Assembly: GCF_029784165.1 (NCBI RefSeq)
Contig: NC_073696.1
Span: forward strand, 232,699,771-232,763,770
Reading direction: 5' to 3'
Origin: Wyeomyia smithii
Lineage: Eukaryota; Arthropoda; Insecta; Diptera; Culicidae
DNA: 64,000 bases
The notes beneath the pieces were generated by a model. The model did no database searches, was not told where the DNA came from, and saw nothing but the letters and a program-made list of their open reading frames with translations. Numbering within the stretch: the stretch's first letter is position 1; every line of letters starts with the position of its first letter. Shown one piece after another: positions 32,455 through 44,819 of the stretch. Made by a program: the position numbers and the translations under genes.

Positions 32455-34380
32455 AAATTACCAAGAAATTCGCCGTCAACTTGACGCAGTCATCAAAATT
32501 ACGCATGAAGAACTTAACCGTAAAATCGATCATCAAATCAAGTCCTGCCCTAAGAACTTCTTCAATTACTTAAAAACCAAACTAAAAAGTAGCAACTTTC
32601 CATCACGAATGCATCTTGATAGTAAATTAGGACAAACTAATAATGAAATATGTAGTCTTTTTGCCACTTTTTTTCAAGAAATATACACCACATTCGAAGA
32701 AACAGATCGCGACCGCGAATATTTCTCGTATTTTCCTGATTTTTCGAATTCTTTATCTGTCAATCAAATATCCGAATTCAAAATTCAGAACGCACTTAAA
32801 AACTTGACGCTACGAAAGGTCCTGGACCTGACAGAATAGCTCCAATTTTTCTCAAAAACTTGGCAGAAGAACTATCTACACCATTACTACACCTCTTTAA
32901 TATGTCTTTGAAGAATGGAATTTTTCCAGAACTCTGGAAAACCTCATATTTAGTGCCAATTTTCAAATCTGGCGCTAAGTCTGACATTCGTAATTATCGT
33001 GGAATTGCCATTATTTCATGCATTCCAAAATTATTTGAATCAATAATTAATGAAAAAATCTTTCAGCAAGTAAAAACCAAATCACAACTCAACAGCACGG
33101 CTTTTATAAAGGCCGGTCAACTATCACAAATCTTTTGGAATTCATAACTTTAACTTTGACTGTAATGGACAACAGCAACCACGTAGAAGCTCTTTATACG
33201 GACTTTAGCAAGGCATTTGACAGAATCGACATACCTTTATTGCTCTTCAAGCTCGAAAACTACGGAATGGAAACAAAATTCTTGGAATGGCTGCAGTCAT
33301 ACTTAACAAAGAGAACACAAATAGTCCGCTTTAAAAATTCCTTTTCAAACCCAATAGAAGTAACTTCCGGGGTTCCTCAAGGTTCTCACCTGGGCCCTCT
33401 TCTTTTTATATTATACGTGAATGACATTTCCTTTCTTCTGAAATCAATACGTGTGCTTGTATATGCTGACGACATGAAGCTCTTTATAGAAATAATCAAT
33501 GCAGAAGACTTCGAAATATTCCAGAATGAAAATAATGTATTCTACACTTGGTGCAACAAAAGTCTAATGTAATTCAATAGCCTTCAGCATAAAAACAGTA
33601 ACACCACCTACAAACATTTTCTTAGGAAACCAACCAGTAGAAAAATGCAAAATCGTAAGGGACCTAGGCGTAATCTTAGACTCCAAACTTACATTCACAG
33701 AGCATAATAATACAATTATCAACAAAGCAAATAGTATGCTGGGCTTTATAAAACGCTTCGGCCACAATTGTCAAGACCCATATACAATCAAACTATTATA
33801 TATTACATACGTCCGACCAATTCTGGAATACTGTAGCATTGTATGGAATCCCTATATTGTAACACATGAAGAACGCATTGAATCTGTCCAAAAACAATTT
33901 CTTTTGTACGCGCTTCGTAAGCTAAATTGGACAGCCTTTCCCTTACCATCATATGAAGCACGCTGCATGCTTATAGACATACAAGCACTTAAAGAACGCC
34001 GCGAACTTTCAATGCTTTATTTTATCAATGACATTATTTCTCAACGCGTGCAATCTTCTAAATTATTATCGCAACTAAATTTTTATGCACCCAGTCGTCA
34101 ATTAAGAAATCGTGAAATATTTCCGGAAAACTCTCACAGAACTGACTACTCAAAAAATGGCCCAATAAATCGCATGATACGTCACTATAATCAGCACTGC
34201 GAAAATATGGACATCACTATGGGCAGAAATCAAATCAAAAAACGACTAACTACTGGAAATAATGTATAGAATATAGGAAAACATTGTATTATTAAAACTA
34301 TAGTCTACATTTGCTTGACGAAAAAATAAAAATAAATAAAATAAATAAAATAGAATAAAATAAAAAAATAAAAAGGATGC
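32455..34380 (+). pseudogene. 5'-truncated non-LTR retrotransposon: reverse transcriptase relic
   Basis: Successive frames give a pre-RT region (32475-32830), then GPDRIAPIFLKNLAEEL, FRNYRG-type IAIISCIPKLFE (about 33000-33040), YTDFSKAFDRIDIPLL (33196-33240), SGVPQGSHLGPLLF (33367-33410) and the catalytic LVYADDMKLF (about 33453-33485). A C-terminal thumb-like part follows to 34269. Frameshifts occur near 32815, 33095 and 33570. The 3' end is a TAAA-type tail (34322-34365). It is distinct from both other retroelement families here; I cannot name the clade. No endonuclease remains. Confidence 0.82.
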
Positions 34381-34920
34381 AAGTGACGGAAATGATACAT
34401 ACGATTGAAATAAACAAAAAAGGTAAAAGACACTAGCAATGACACAAAAAACATAAATGTATCGTGCCGTGTCAAATATAGTACTGATGAAAAAAAAAAA
34501 ACAAATAACATAAATGAATATATATATATATAAATGAAAATCGCCAAATCGAATGAGATTGCAGAAATGGCAAAAATGACAGAAAAGATCAAATTACTAC
34601 GTGATAAAAATGACATAATTTGGTTAAATTATAAAATCAACAAAAACTACAGATATTACAAAAAAAAATGATGAAAAGTATGACAGATATGATATAAACG
34701 ATAGCAATTAGCAAAAATAAGCAAACATTGTGAACGGAACGAAAGTGTCATAACTAACTAAAATATCATGAATTGGAAAAGTTACAAAAAGGTTAAAATG
34801 TCAAAAATATTACAAATGGAACTAATGACAAAAATGACATGGAATTGCAAAACAAGACGTAACAACAAAAATGATAAAAAAATGACAGAAAATGACTAAA
34901 ATGTGGAATAACTATGATAT
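34380..34920. repeat. AAAAATGAC minisatellite, block 5
   Basis: Last block of the array. It includes a short (TA)n run near 34520-34533 and a 20-base phrase near 34459 resembling the 3' end of the 50.9-kb retroelement family. Confidence 0.65.
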
Positions 34921-37255
34921 AGTGTCGAATAGGGGAACTGGGGGAAAATGTATGGCAGTTTTTTGATGACATTCGAGAGCGTTACTCCATGACAGTAGCG
35001 CTATTTGCGAAATAAAGACAGCCGATAGAAAAAATGTTTTGCGACTGTAAAGCAGGTATTAGACGAAGCAAATATTTGCTATTTTTCAATACAGATTTTA
35101 TTTTGTGCAAATAAAAATCGTACCAAAAATATCAAATATTTGCGTCGTCTAATACCTGCCTCACGTTGCCGTCTTGTTCCCCATACATGAATGTTTTTTC
35201 TTTGCCAGTCACCTTATTGCTGTGTCGACGATGGCATGTATGGTTGAATGAAAATAAATAAAGTAAAAAGTGTTTCCGGTGGATTTGTGCAGTAATCGAA
35301 ACGCGCTGTGTAGTGATGACACGAACGTCTGTATAAAAAGCTAGCTACTTCTCTCTTCTACAATCGCTATTCCGAAGACGTCCTTCAAATAATGCTGAAT
35401 CGACACACAAAGCAGGTTTACCAGATCCACGGATTTCTCCGTAACTAGGTCTACGGATTTGTTTCACTTTTACCATTGTTCACACAAATTTTCACTTTGT
35501 AGTCGAAATTTTACCAAAATGAAAAAATCCGTAGAATTTCGTGGAAGCTCCAGATTTCACAAAATAGTTATGGTATCTTTGACACGAAGTTAATTTTTCG
35601 TTTAATTTTGTGATGCTCTGTTGCCAATATTTTCTCAAAATAATTACCCGACTGATACCGCGAATAGGTACCACAAACAGAAAAAGTGTATTGAGAAGAC
35701 AAAAAGGCTGTGCTCTTGGGTTGCCTAGTAATAAACTTTAATGAACATGCATGTTACATAGAGCCAAATGAGTTCAATTTTCGTTGTAACTCGAACTTTT
35801 CTAACGAAGGAGTAAACTAAAAAGAAGACAAAACCGAGATGGATTTTGAAAACTATACGCAAAATGAATAAAAATCAATGGTGAAAAATATATAAAATAA
35901 CATCTAATTCAAAGCTTTATTTAAATATAAACAAAATTTGTCGACAAGTGCGAAAAAACTTTTGCCCTAGAGCTCAAACTGAAGAGAAATGAAAAATTAT
36001 TGCTTTTTAACCGTTTCTGTGAATTTTGGTGATCCTAGGGGGCCGTTCTTAAACCACGTGGTCATATATTGATCACATTTTATTGCATCATTTATGGCTA
36101 TATCACATATGCGCAATGGTACCAGTTAAGGCAATACAGGCCTTATTCGATTTTGGCAACACGTCGAAATTCAAATTTTTTATTATGCCTACCGGACTAA
36201 AGAGAAAATTCAATAGCCAATTGTATAGCCGATCCGAACAGTGTTGTCCGCTGCCTACCGGACTAAAGCGAAAATTCAATTCAACGCTTGGATGGTTGCT
36301 GGTGACAACACGTTCAAAGTTTTTATGTTGCCAGAATTGAACCGTGCCAAAAACTGAACTAGCCAAAATCTACCGAGGACAGTACTCCATTAAAAATCCG
36401 CAATCCATAACTGGTACATTTTTAAGGCATTGCCATAACTGGTACTCCTCCTCTATATAAATTCTGAAAGCAATTTTTAGAGTAAAATATAACTTTAGAC
36501 AACCTAAATTCAATTTAAGCACAATCAAATTTATTAAACCAATCTATTTTTAAAATTTATTACTACGCTAGCAGTTATGACAAGGTGAACAGTAATTAAA
36601 TTTCGGAAACCAAGTCTTTGATGCTTGTTTCACTGTCCATTTTACGTCCAAATCAACGGGTTACAAACGCTCGAAAGCAGTTTTTAAGACTGATCAAAGA
36701 AGTTTTCTCATCAGTGATTGCAAAAAGGTTGAGTTTTCCCAATTTTTTTTTTTCAAGATGAAAAAAGTGACACGATATTCATTTGTATTAATTTGAAGGT
36801 TTCTTTGAAATACGTGATAGGCGTCATATGTTGAACATAAATCAAAATCGTAGAAAAGCGCCTTGTCATTTTTCAATTAAAATTTTTATCAAATCCAGAA
36901 TAATAATTTTATCAGAAATCTTTCATGTTGATAATAAATATAATCACTCAGATAAAAACTATAAAACTTGCTGTTGACCATGAAAGATAGAAACTTTCTT
37001 TTTGAAACGTGATAATCACACAAATAGTAAACAATAAAAAGCCAGCTGCTAACCATGAAAACTAATCTCGAAAATTCCCGTTTCTGCCAGACACTCGAAG
37101 CAGCAATCATCAAAGCAATCCACACCGGCCACGATTGACATTGCTTATGCCACTTGGATGGATTAGAGCAGAGCAGTTGATAGCAGACAGAGGGACTGTT
37201 TACAAACACTCAAATTCAATAATCAATCGCAATCGGACACGCGTCCGTTACTTAC
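34921..37255. other. Mostly non-repetitive DNA, with one small MITE
   Basis: Composition shifts to unique-looking sequence. The 108-bp MITE at 35052-35159 is listed separately. TGCCTACCGGACTAAAG plus GAAAATTCAAT is duplicated at about 36185-36214 and 36253-36281. If exon B at 37256-37446 is real, this is the beginning of its intron. No other gene seen. Confidence 0.4.
35052..35159. mobile_element. 108-bp MITE-like palindrome
   Basis: GCAGGTATTAGACGAAGCAA followed by ATATTTG at the left recurs inverted at the right with a single change (GACGAC for GACGAA). The centre is about 50 bp. No target-site duplication found. It could form a long hairpin if transcribed. Confidence 0.65.
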
Positions 37256-37446
37256 CGCACACTTTCCTGCCGGCTGAATCCACTTCCGTGGGTGGAAATC
37301 CGCGCCAAACTTGGAACAATCGTCAGCGGCAGATTGCCGATCACGCTGTCCAGCGAATCTGGTTCCTCTTCGATCACACCTGGACGCATGAATATCCTAT
37401 TTAGAGGTTTTTTCTCTTCCAGAAGAGACAGCTGGCGGTCGGACAT
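37256..37446 (-). CDS. Candidate first coding exon B of an unidentified gene
   Basis: The minus-strand ATG at 37446 lies in a good context (TTAAAATGTCC). The frame runs 63 codons plus two bases to a consensus donor, GTGCG|gtaagt, at 37256/37255. The peptide starts M-S-D-R-Q-L-S-L-L-E-E-K-K, has an acidic segment (VIEEEPDSLDS) and ends in a Ser/Arg part (GSGFSRQESV) that resembles a kinase-site-bearing cytoplasmic N-terminus. There is no signal peptide or membrane helix. The donor phase equals that of candidate exon A at 3855-4081 on the same strand, compatible with alternative promoters and N-termini of one gene. Product not recognised. A chance open frame with a good donor remains possible. 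Confidence 0.5.
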
Positions 37447-40115
37447 TTTAAAGTTTCACTGTTTGGCTTTTATTTTCGATTTATTATTCCGCTGACTGTC
37501 TTTCTAGCTTATTCCTAGCAATAAAATGGCCCTTTCTTCCAAACGGATGCGCCTTATGCCTAACTCTAACACTAAAAATGATTGAATTCGATTCAATAAT
37601 AGCTTCTCTCCGATCGTTTAACGCGAAATCTTTCACTAGAAACACTTTTGATTTTATTACCTACTCCTCCTAGGGGACGCACGCTCGAATGCCTATTGTT
37701 GTAGAATAAAAAGATGTGCTATTCTTTCAAAGAGATAAAATAAGTTAAAAATCAGCTTAATCCTATCGCTAGTTAAATGGAAAGATATTTTTTTTCTACA
37801 ATTTAACCTGGTACCCGTCCACGCACAGGTTGTGACTGATTTTTACACGTTTACCACTTTTGCTGTTTAAAATCCGGTCCAGTACGAAGATCGGTTCCGC
37901 TTTGCGGAGTTGTTCCGCAGTGGCTCGGCTCAGCTAACTTTACTCCACCCCGCTCTCGGTATCATCGGTCCACTTGTCCCGCACTGTTTGGCAATTTTTG
38001 CGGTTTTATTTGATTTGTTTGTTTTTACATTCACACACCGTGTCATACGGGAGAAACGAAACGGAAAAAAAGAAGAGAAAAGGAAGAATTTCGTTTAATT
38101 AATTAAACCCAATTAGTCGGTCATCTGGATGGCTTTTGACACTGAACTTCTGCGCTTGTAATATGTTGAAAAAAAAGCACAAACACAAAGCACCAAGGGC
38201 AGCGGATTTTCGTTAGTTAAATTGCTGTTTTAGGTTAGGTACACTACAGAAAAAGGGACAAGCGTTAGATTGCGCAAAGCAACCGCGGAAAGTTGCAAAC
38301 CGGCCGACTGCTACAGATGTACTAATCTAGTGGCGCAGAACTTGCGACATCCCACAGAATGTCAGATGGGATCATACCCCAGACCAGGAATGAAACCCGC
38401 CCATACATACACAAACACACACTATGTCACTATATTAAGGTAGACCGATATGTGATTACAAACGTCCGCCGCCGGTGTCGCGTCCGACAAAGCTACGCAA
38501 AGGTTAGTAGCTCTCTGTTAGTTTAGTGCGAGTTCTCGACCTGGCCGATGCGACAGTTCAAATGCTTGCCAGTAGTGTGTGCAAATTCTGAGTGCGTTTC
38601 GGTCCGAACCACAACTAACTAGTAGCACATACTAGTAGCAAATTAGATGACAATAAATGGTGGATGCCGGGTACGATCAGCTGCTGCCCCACTGAGATCA
38701 GCTAGTGGTTGTGAACCCATTTACGACCGGCGGTGTGACGATGGATGCGCTGACCCCTACCGAGCGAGGGCCACTAGGTCTAGTTTAATCCATTTAGAAT
38801 GATGATGATAATGATTCCGCTGCCGTCACACTTTAGAAGACGATTACCCCGATTACTGCCGGCCCCTGGTGGGGCGACTAACCCAAGGCTAAGGTCTATT
38901 TGATTTGGGGTTTTGGGGTGAAATTTCGGTTATCAACAGGATCGGTCTACTGAAACTACAAACTTTATTGATCTGCAATTGCCTTTTTCAGTTGAAATAA
39001 CCAAAATAAAACCAGAGTGTTGTTTAAAAATCGGACCAACTTCCTAACGGACATAATTTTCCTAAGCGAAATCGCTCCACTATTTCACGAAAAAATATTT
39101 CAAATATTTACCATCATCATGAAATAATTTCCCCTGACGATGTTCAGAAGTTTCATCACCATTTTAAAAGTATTGCTGCTGATAATTTTTTTTAAATGCT
39201 CCATTTACGAGCACAGTTCGCCCTTTGCGTTTGCAATCATGCCTTGTTTTCAAACATTGATGATGGAAACTAATATTTGAAGATTGCAGTATCTACATTT
39301 CCGGTACAATGCTTTTATTACATTTACATTTCATGTAGTAACACTTCTTGTGCGAAATATTTGCTTTTAAGTTGGAACTATTGGAGGAATGCGATAGCCT
39401 GTTTTGTATTATGATTGGGTCAGCTTACTTCTGAGACTTTACCCCTCCATTTAGCCTGTGCCTGATATGCATATCTAGAAAAACATTTCGAAAGGTCCTA
39501 TCTGCTTTGATCGATTTTTCGATCGGTCACTTTCATTCAATCACCACAACATATTGAACACCTTTTATGACACGTTATTTGCACCAGTTGATAGCGGAGG
39601 GATCCCTCTAACCTTCTGAACTAAGACCACGCTTGAGAGTGTTACTAAAGTTAAACCATTACCAAAATTAAAGGTCGCTCCGGAAAAAACGATGAAAGCA
39701 GATAAGGCCTTTTGAAATGTTAATCTAGATATAAGAATTTCGTTTTATGGTATAGATATAGTTGGGTTCGGTTTTTTGAAAGTGTCGGGTACTGGTCGGT
39801 TATTGATTTGAAATCCAAATAAGCATAATAATTAGACAAGGATCTGTTATATTATGTATACAAAATCGACCCAAAAAATCTTGGGATCGGGACGGGTTCA
39901 GGTGTTATAGGAAAAATAAATGTCGAATTCGGGTTTAAACAAAAAAAAATCGGGTTAGGGTAGGGTACGGATTTTAAAAATATCAAACACCATCTCGAGG
40001 TCGGGCATATAAACTCTCTCATCTTCTCATATATAAGAATACAACTATAAATTAGTTACTATCTGAATCTGAAGAAATATGGAAGTTTTTTGTATAACAT
40101 TTGACAATTAGACCT
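37447..40115. other. 5' flank of candidate exon B and unique-looking non-coding DNA
   Basis: About 37.5-38.9 kb is GC-balanced and would hold the 5' UTR and promoter of exon B on minus; no core promoter could be fixed. From 38.9 kb it is AT-rich, with a MITE-like inverted repeat at 39471-39733 and a G-rich degenerate stretch (TCGGGTTAGGGTAGGGTACG) at about 39950-39970. Confidence 0.4.
39471..39733. mobile_element. 263-bp MITE-like element with ~50-bp inverted arms
   Basis: The left arm 39471-39520 (ATATCTAG, CATTTCGAAAGG, ATCTGCTTTGATCG) pairs with the right arm 39683-39733 in inverted orientation, with a handful of mismatches. No coding capacity and no clear duplication. Confidence 0.6.
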
Positions 40116-40580
40116 CTTCCATTCCCAATATCAAATCAAATCTCACTTCCAAACGTAATCTCAACCCCAATCCCAATCGTCAATCCAATCTTGATATACC
40201 AATCCCAATCCGTAACCAAATCTCATAACCTCAATTCCCAATTTCAGTTCTATTTTCAAGCAACAACGTAATCTCAATTTATCAACTTCCTACTTCAATT
40301 CCAAGCCCAATCTTTATCCCAATTCAAAATCTATTTCAATTCTTGATTTTAAAGCCCTGTTCTATTCCAATCCCAATCTCAATCCTAATCCTACTCCCAA
40401 TCCCAATCCCAATCCCAATACCAATCTCAAACTTATTCCAAAACCTAATCTTTCATTCCAATCCTTAAATTACCCTTAACTCGATTGCCATCCCAATTGC
40501 CAATTCCATTCACAATCCCATATTTAATCCCAATGCAAATTCCAATCCCAGTCATATTTAAAACCCAATACCAATTTGAA
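40115..40580. repeat. Degenerate CCAATC hexamer array, copy 1
   Basis: Runs of CCCAATCCCAATCCCAATCC and variants (CCTAAT, CTCAAT, ATTCCAAT) give a pyrimidine/A-rich plus strand nearly lacking G. A similar array in the same orientation is at 48530-48905. Confidence 0.8.
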
Positions 40581-41740
40581 TATTTACTACAATTGTGGGT
40601 TAAGAAGAGAGGCCGTTCGCATTCCACGGGACAACATATTAGCAAAAAATTAGCATAAAATATAAATTCTACACATTATGGTTTAAGAGTCGTTGTCAGC
40701 TATATTTGAGATTTATTTGGAATGATTTCTTTCGTGGTCTTTTCGTTGTTTATGTTTGTTTCAAGTAAAACAAGATTATTACTTGTTTTCTCTCGGTAAC
40801 AGAGCTTATAGAGCAAGATCGCGCCAAATGACCTATGGTCGAATATCAACCATTTTTGATTTGAATGAAACCTTGCCAACGTATTTGGCTTTGCAAACTG
40901 GGCATTTTTCACAGATGGAGAGATTTTTTACACCCATGAGTTACATTCTGAAAGGGCGTATGTAATTTGGCATTGGTTTTGTTCAAAGCATTGTAGAAAC
41001 CGTTGGTTGTCTGATAATGAGTTGTAAGGAATTGAAAATGCACCATAAAAAAATATACACTGTACAAAAAAAAATTTGTTTGACCAAAAAAAATTAAAAA
41101 TAAACATCAAATTTCAATTTGCAAAAAAAGAGTTGAATTTTTTTTATTTTTTTTTTAAGAAACTTGACGTTGATACGCAACTTTTTAAAAAAGTCCAGGA
41201 TGGAGAAATGAAAAATAATTTTTTTATGGAAGATCAATTTTTTTATGAAAATTCTAATTCAAACATTTTTCAAAATATTTGTATCCTGATGATTTTAAAA
41301 GATACAGAGAGTCATTTTGAATCAAAAAGGTCTAGGTAGTAAACATTCTAAAGGCATCGGTTTTCGAGTTATTTTTAATTTAAGCTCGAAAAATTATAAT
41401 TGATTAGGAAAATACACGTTTTTCTTAATTTGTCCATGGTTCTCCAGCAAAAACCATACGTTCATTGGAATGCTTGATCAAAAATACACAATTCATTCTT
41501 TGACAACAAAACGATTGGATAAATAACTCAAGCGCTAAACCTTAGCCTACCTACACCTTTCCCCTTGCCGAATGTTTTATAAAAAAATATGTTTGTCTGT
41601 TGCACTACCTACTTGTTTACTAATAATAACTGTTTGTAAAGTACGCAACCAATAACTACTGGGTTACCTATAATACCTGTTTTCGTATATGAATACGATT
41701 GCACTACTCCAGATGTGTTAGTAACAGTTTGCATTTTGTG

Positions 41741-41883
41741 AAGATGAATAAAATGAAAGTGGAATACACCAAGCCCAAATGCTGTAAACCCTTTCCTGAT
41801 CATCGGTGCTCATCAAGCTTACGCAAATTAAACGAAAACGTTATTGCAAAATTAAAAATAATGAATAAAAGAGAGCATGCATA
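41741..41883 (+). pseudogene. Possible N-terminal fragment of the long-TIR element's protein
   Basis: The frame reads MNKMKVEYTKPKCCKPF, DHRCSSSLRKLNENV and ends at a stop at 41881-41883. A Cys-Cys-Pro-Phe motif followed by a basic helix recalls, from memory, the start of proteins containing the SDGAASQYKNRKNF motif found 1.7 kb downstream. The link is inference; this short piece could be chance. Confidence 0.3.
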
Positions 41884-42205
41884 AATGACGTACCCCTTCC
41901 CCCTTTTCCACCGTAGCATTTCGTCATAAAGTCAGACCTCTATAGATAATTTCGTAGAATTATAACAAACACCTCACCACGCCCCTCCCCCCCGCACCTC
42001 ACCCCAATGACTTTTTTTGCAATTTTTATTACTAAAAACATACATTGTATCATAAATGAATAAGACAAGACAAAAAATTGAAATGACCATGACAAAGCCG
42101 TAAAAAAAAACAATTGGAATAAATCCAAATTTTTTAATTTCATATTTGCTACGTAGCTTAGCTTGACTCCCTAGCCTCCCCCTTGTCAAATTTCGTCACA
42201 AAACT

Positions 42206-42275
42206 GCTAGTCGTTGCATGTTCGAGTCCCGGCTCGGGAGAAGACTGTTATTATCAGAAGGAAATAAACAGAACA
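42206..42275 (+). mobile_element. SINE fragment
   Basis: GTTCGAGTCCCGGCTCGGGA then AATAAACAGAACAG on plus matches the B-box region and body of the SINE at 30633-30828. The upstream half of the tRNA-like head is missing or unrecognisable, so this is a truncated copy. Confidence 0.55.
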
Positions 42276-43218
42276 GAAAAATCCACCTCTGCTCTAATCC
42301 TGGGTAAGAAGAAGAATAAGAAGAAGAACATAGGCGGATAAATGTTATGATAGGGTACTTGCTCTATGACGTGCTATGATATGAGCAAATTAAGATATTC
42401 GGTTATGATAAAATATTTTGGATGCGTTCGGAGATTTGTTTGAAAATGTGGTCTTGAATGTAAATATGCAAAATTATGAAATGAAATCTGAAATAAGCAT
42501 TTTTTTCACGTTATTAACAATGTCACAAGTTGGTTTCGAAATTCGAATCATGGACAAAAGTCTACATTTAACAATACACAGTTTGAATTTAAATACGAAA
42601 AGTGTAGCCAAAACTCTCCTGTAACCTTTCGTGAAAATGATTCCAGAACGAAATTTTTTGCGTTACATCATTAACGGATGTTCCTCTAAGGTACATCTCT
42701 TCGATTACAGCAATTTATGTAGAAGCGCTTTCGTGCGTAGACAAAATCCAAAATCTTGCAATTTTGAAAATGCTGCAACTCTGGAACGCTACATTTTGTT
42801 TTTTTGCGGACGAATGATTCCTATGTAAAATCGTCTGCTAAACATATTGGCGTGGTCAAAATCAAAATCGAAGGAGGGGTATTTTGAGGAAATTGCAAAT
42901 CAAGTTTTGAATCGAAAAAAATGCAATGTTGGCAACACTGCAGAAAAAAAATGGATCACGTAGTTCGATTCTACATCTAAAACCCCTCAAAATGATATGT
43001 CAATATCACCTGTAGCTCTTCAGGGTCCCGAGATATTCACAAAATAAAAAAAGTATTTTGCTAAATTCGCAAAAAGTGGAGGCAGTCCCATTGGCCGAGG
43101 GGTCCACCAATCGGTACAACACTTTGTACTTATAAGTTCCGGCTCGAAGTGCATCGACTCACAAATATTGGTCGAAATCGGAGATGATCGATGCATTTCG
43201 TCGGACACTTGACATGGA

Positions 43219-43886
43219 ATGACCCCTTTATCAATTTGTGATTCGTGTAGTAATTGGAATGATAGTCAAGCCATCATTCATCCCTTCGTTGTTCACTATT
43301 CAGAATCTGGAACACTTAAGAATATCAGCTTCATCATGATATCGGAAGTACTCCATCATGATATTGTTGCGGTTCAGGTGTTCATTGCCAAATTAATGAG
43401 TTTTTTGAAAACAACAATACAGTTGAAAAAGCGATATTAATGTCTGATGGAGCTGCCTCACAATATAAAAATAGAAAAAACTTTGCAAGTCTTTTCAAGT
43501 TCAAAACAAAATATAACGTCGATGCAGAGTGGCATTTTTTTGCGACTTCTCATGTTAAAGGCCTATGCGATGCAATTGGTGGCATATTAAAACGAATGGC
43601 AGGAAATGCAAGTTTAGCTAAAGACCATGAACATCCCATTACAAGCGCAAAAGAATTGTATGATTGGTCTAATCAGAAAAATAATAAAAATTCATCAAAA
43701 ATGTCATTTAGTTGGGTATCATATGAAGAATATGAACAAGGAGTAACAGAATGGAGCAAGATTTTCAAAAAATCTATAATAATAGCTGCCACACAAAAGT
43801 ATCACTCTTTTGTACCGATTTCAGAAAATAAGATACAAACGAAGCTGTTTTCAAAAGCTGACGAATCATTTACTTATGATGTATAG
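43219..43886 (+). pseudogene. Transposase-like protein C-terminal part, one frameshift
   Basis: The first frame has IHPFVVHYSESGTLKNISF and IMISEVLHHDIVAVQVF. Within a T run near 43400 it shifts to the frame giving MSDGAASQYKNRKNF, EWHFFATSHVKGLCDAIGG and KRMAGNASL, ending at 43886. From memory, proteins with SDGA.QYKN and EWHFFATSH.KG.CD..GG are repetitive, transposon-derived families in insects and cnidarians; the spaced Asp residues would suit an RNase-H-fold DDE-type nuclease. Its position between very long terminal inverted repeats supports that. Superfamily not assigned. The upstream half of the protein is not recognisable here. Confidence 0.65.
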
Positions 43887-44819
43887 GATATATAAGGTGA
43901 AGCTAGTTCTGTAAAATATCTATGTCATAAAAAAATATGTTCCTAAGATAATAAAACTCGAAAATAAATATTTGATTCTTACACATATCACTTAGAACAT
44001 TTAACTCTTTTCTTGAGAACCGTTCGCCCAATCGTTTTGTTGTCAAAGAATTAATTGTATATTTTTGATCAAGCATTCCAATGAACGTATGGTTTTTACT
44101 GGAGAACCATGGACAAATTAAGAAAAACGTGTATTTTCCTAAATAATTATAATTTTTCGAGCTTAAACTAGAAATAACTCGAAAACCAATGCCTTTAGAA
44201 TGTTTACTATCAAGAGCTTTTTGATTCAAAATGACACTCTGCATCTTTTAAAATCATCAGAATACAAATATTATGAAAAATGTTTGAATTAGAATTTTCA
44301 TAAAAAAATTAATCTACCATAAAAAAATTATTTTTCATTTCTTCATCCTGGACTTTTTTTTAAATGTTGCGTATTAACGTCAAGTTTCTTAAAAAAAATT
44401 AAAAAAAAATACAATGCTTCGAATAAAACCTATGCCAAAAGGCATACGCCTTTTTAGAATGTAACTCATGGGTGTAGAAAATCTCTCCACCTGTGAATAA
44501 TGCTCAGTTTGCTAAGCCAAATACGTGTGCAAAGTTTCATTCAAATCAAAAATGGTCGATTAAATTTTCGCGTATTTCCAGGCGATTTGAAATGTTTTTG
44601 CTCTATAGTTTTTTATGCCAATCTGATATCATTTTATTAAACCTTAGTTTAATTCTTTGGGACACATTTAACTAAGCTGAGAACTAAATTTGGAGTCAGT
44701 TTTGTATTCATTCTCATGCATTTATCTCTTATGGCTAAATTTGGAATCAATTTCTGCTCTACCCTTTCTCAATATAGTTAGAAGCGTTCCTCGACCATTA
44801 GACAGACTTTGAGTCATTT

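Larger units (their letters stand above)
40806..44615. mobile_element. DNA transposon relic with very long terminal inverted repeats
   Basis: About 600-700 bp at 40806-41519 are repeated inverted at 44027-44615. Shared blocks include CCATTTTTGATTTGAATGAA, ACACCCATGAGTTACATTCT, AGAAACTTGACGTT, AAAATACACGTTTTTCTTAA and GACAACAAAACGATTGG. The left arm has about 130 bp more near 41005-41145. Between the arms lie pieces of a transposase-like protein (41741-41883 and 43219-43886). The interior also holds a SINE fragment and unrelated AT-rich DNA. Outer limits are approximate because similarity fades near TATAGAGCAA. Target-site duplication not found. Confidence 0.75.

Noticed and set aside
36889..37209. 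Minus-strand frame with several hydrophobic runs just downstream of candidate exon B
   Set aside because: Would lie in the exon B intron; no acceptor or conserved motif supports it, and hydrophobic runs are expected from AT-rich DNA.
39950..39970. GGGTTAGGGTAGGGTA as telomere-like repeat
   Set aside because: Only two or three imperfect units; dipteran telomeres are not built of TTAGGG-type repeats.
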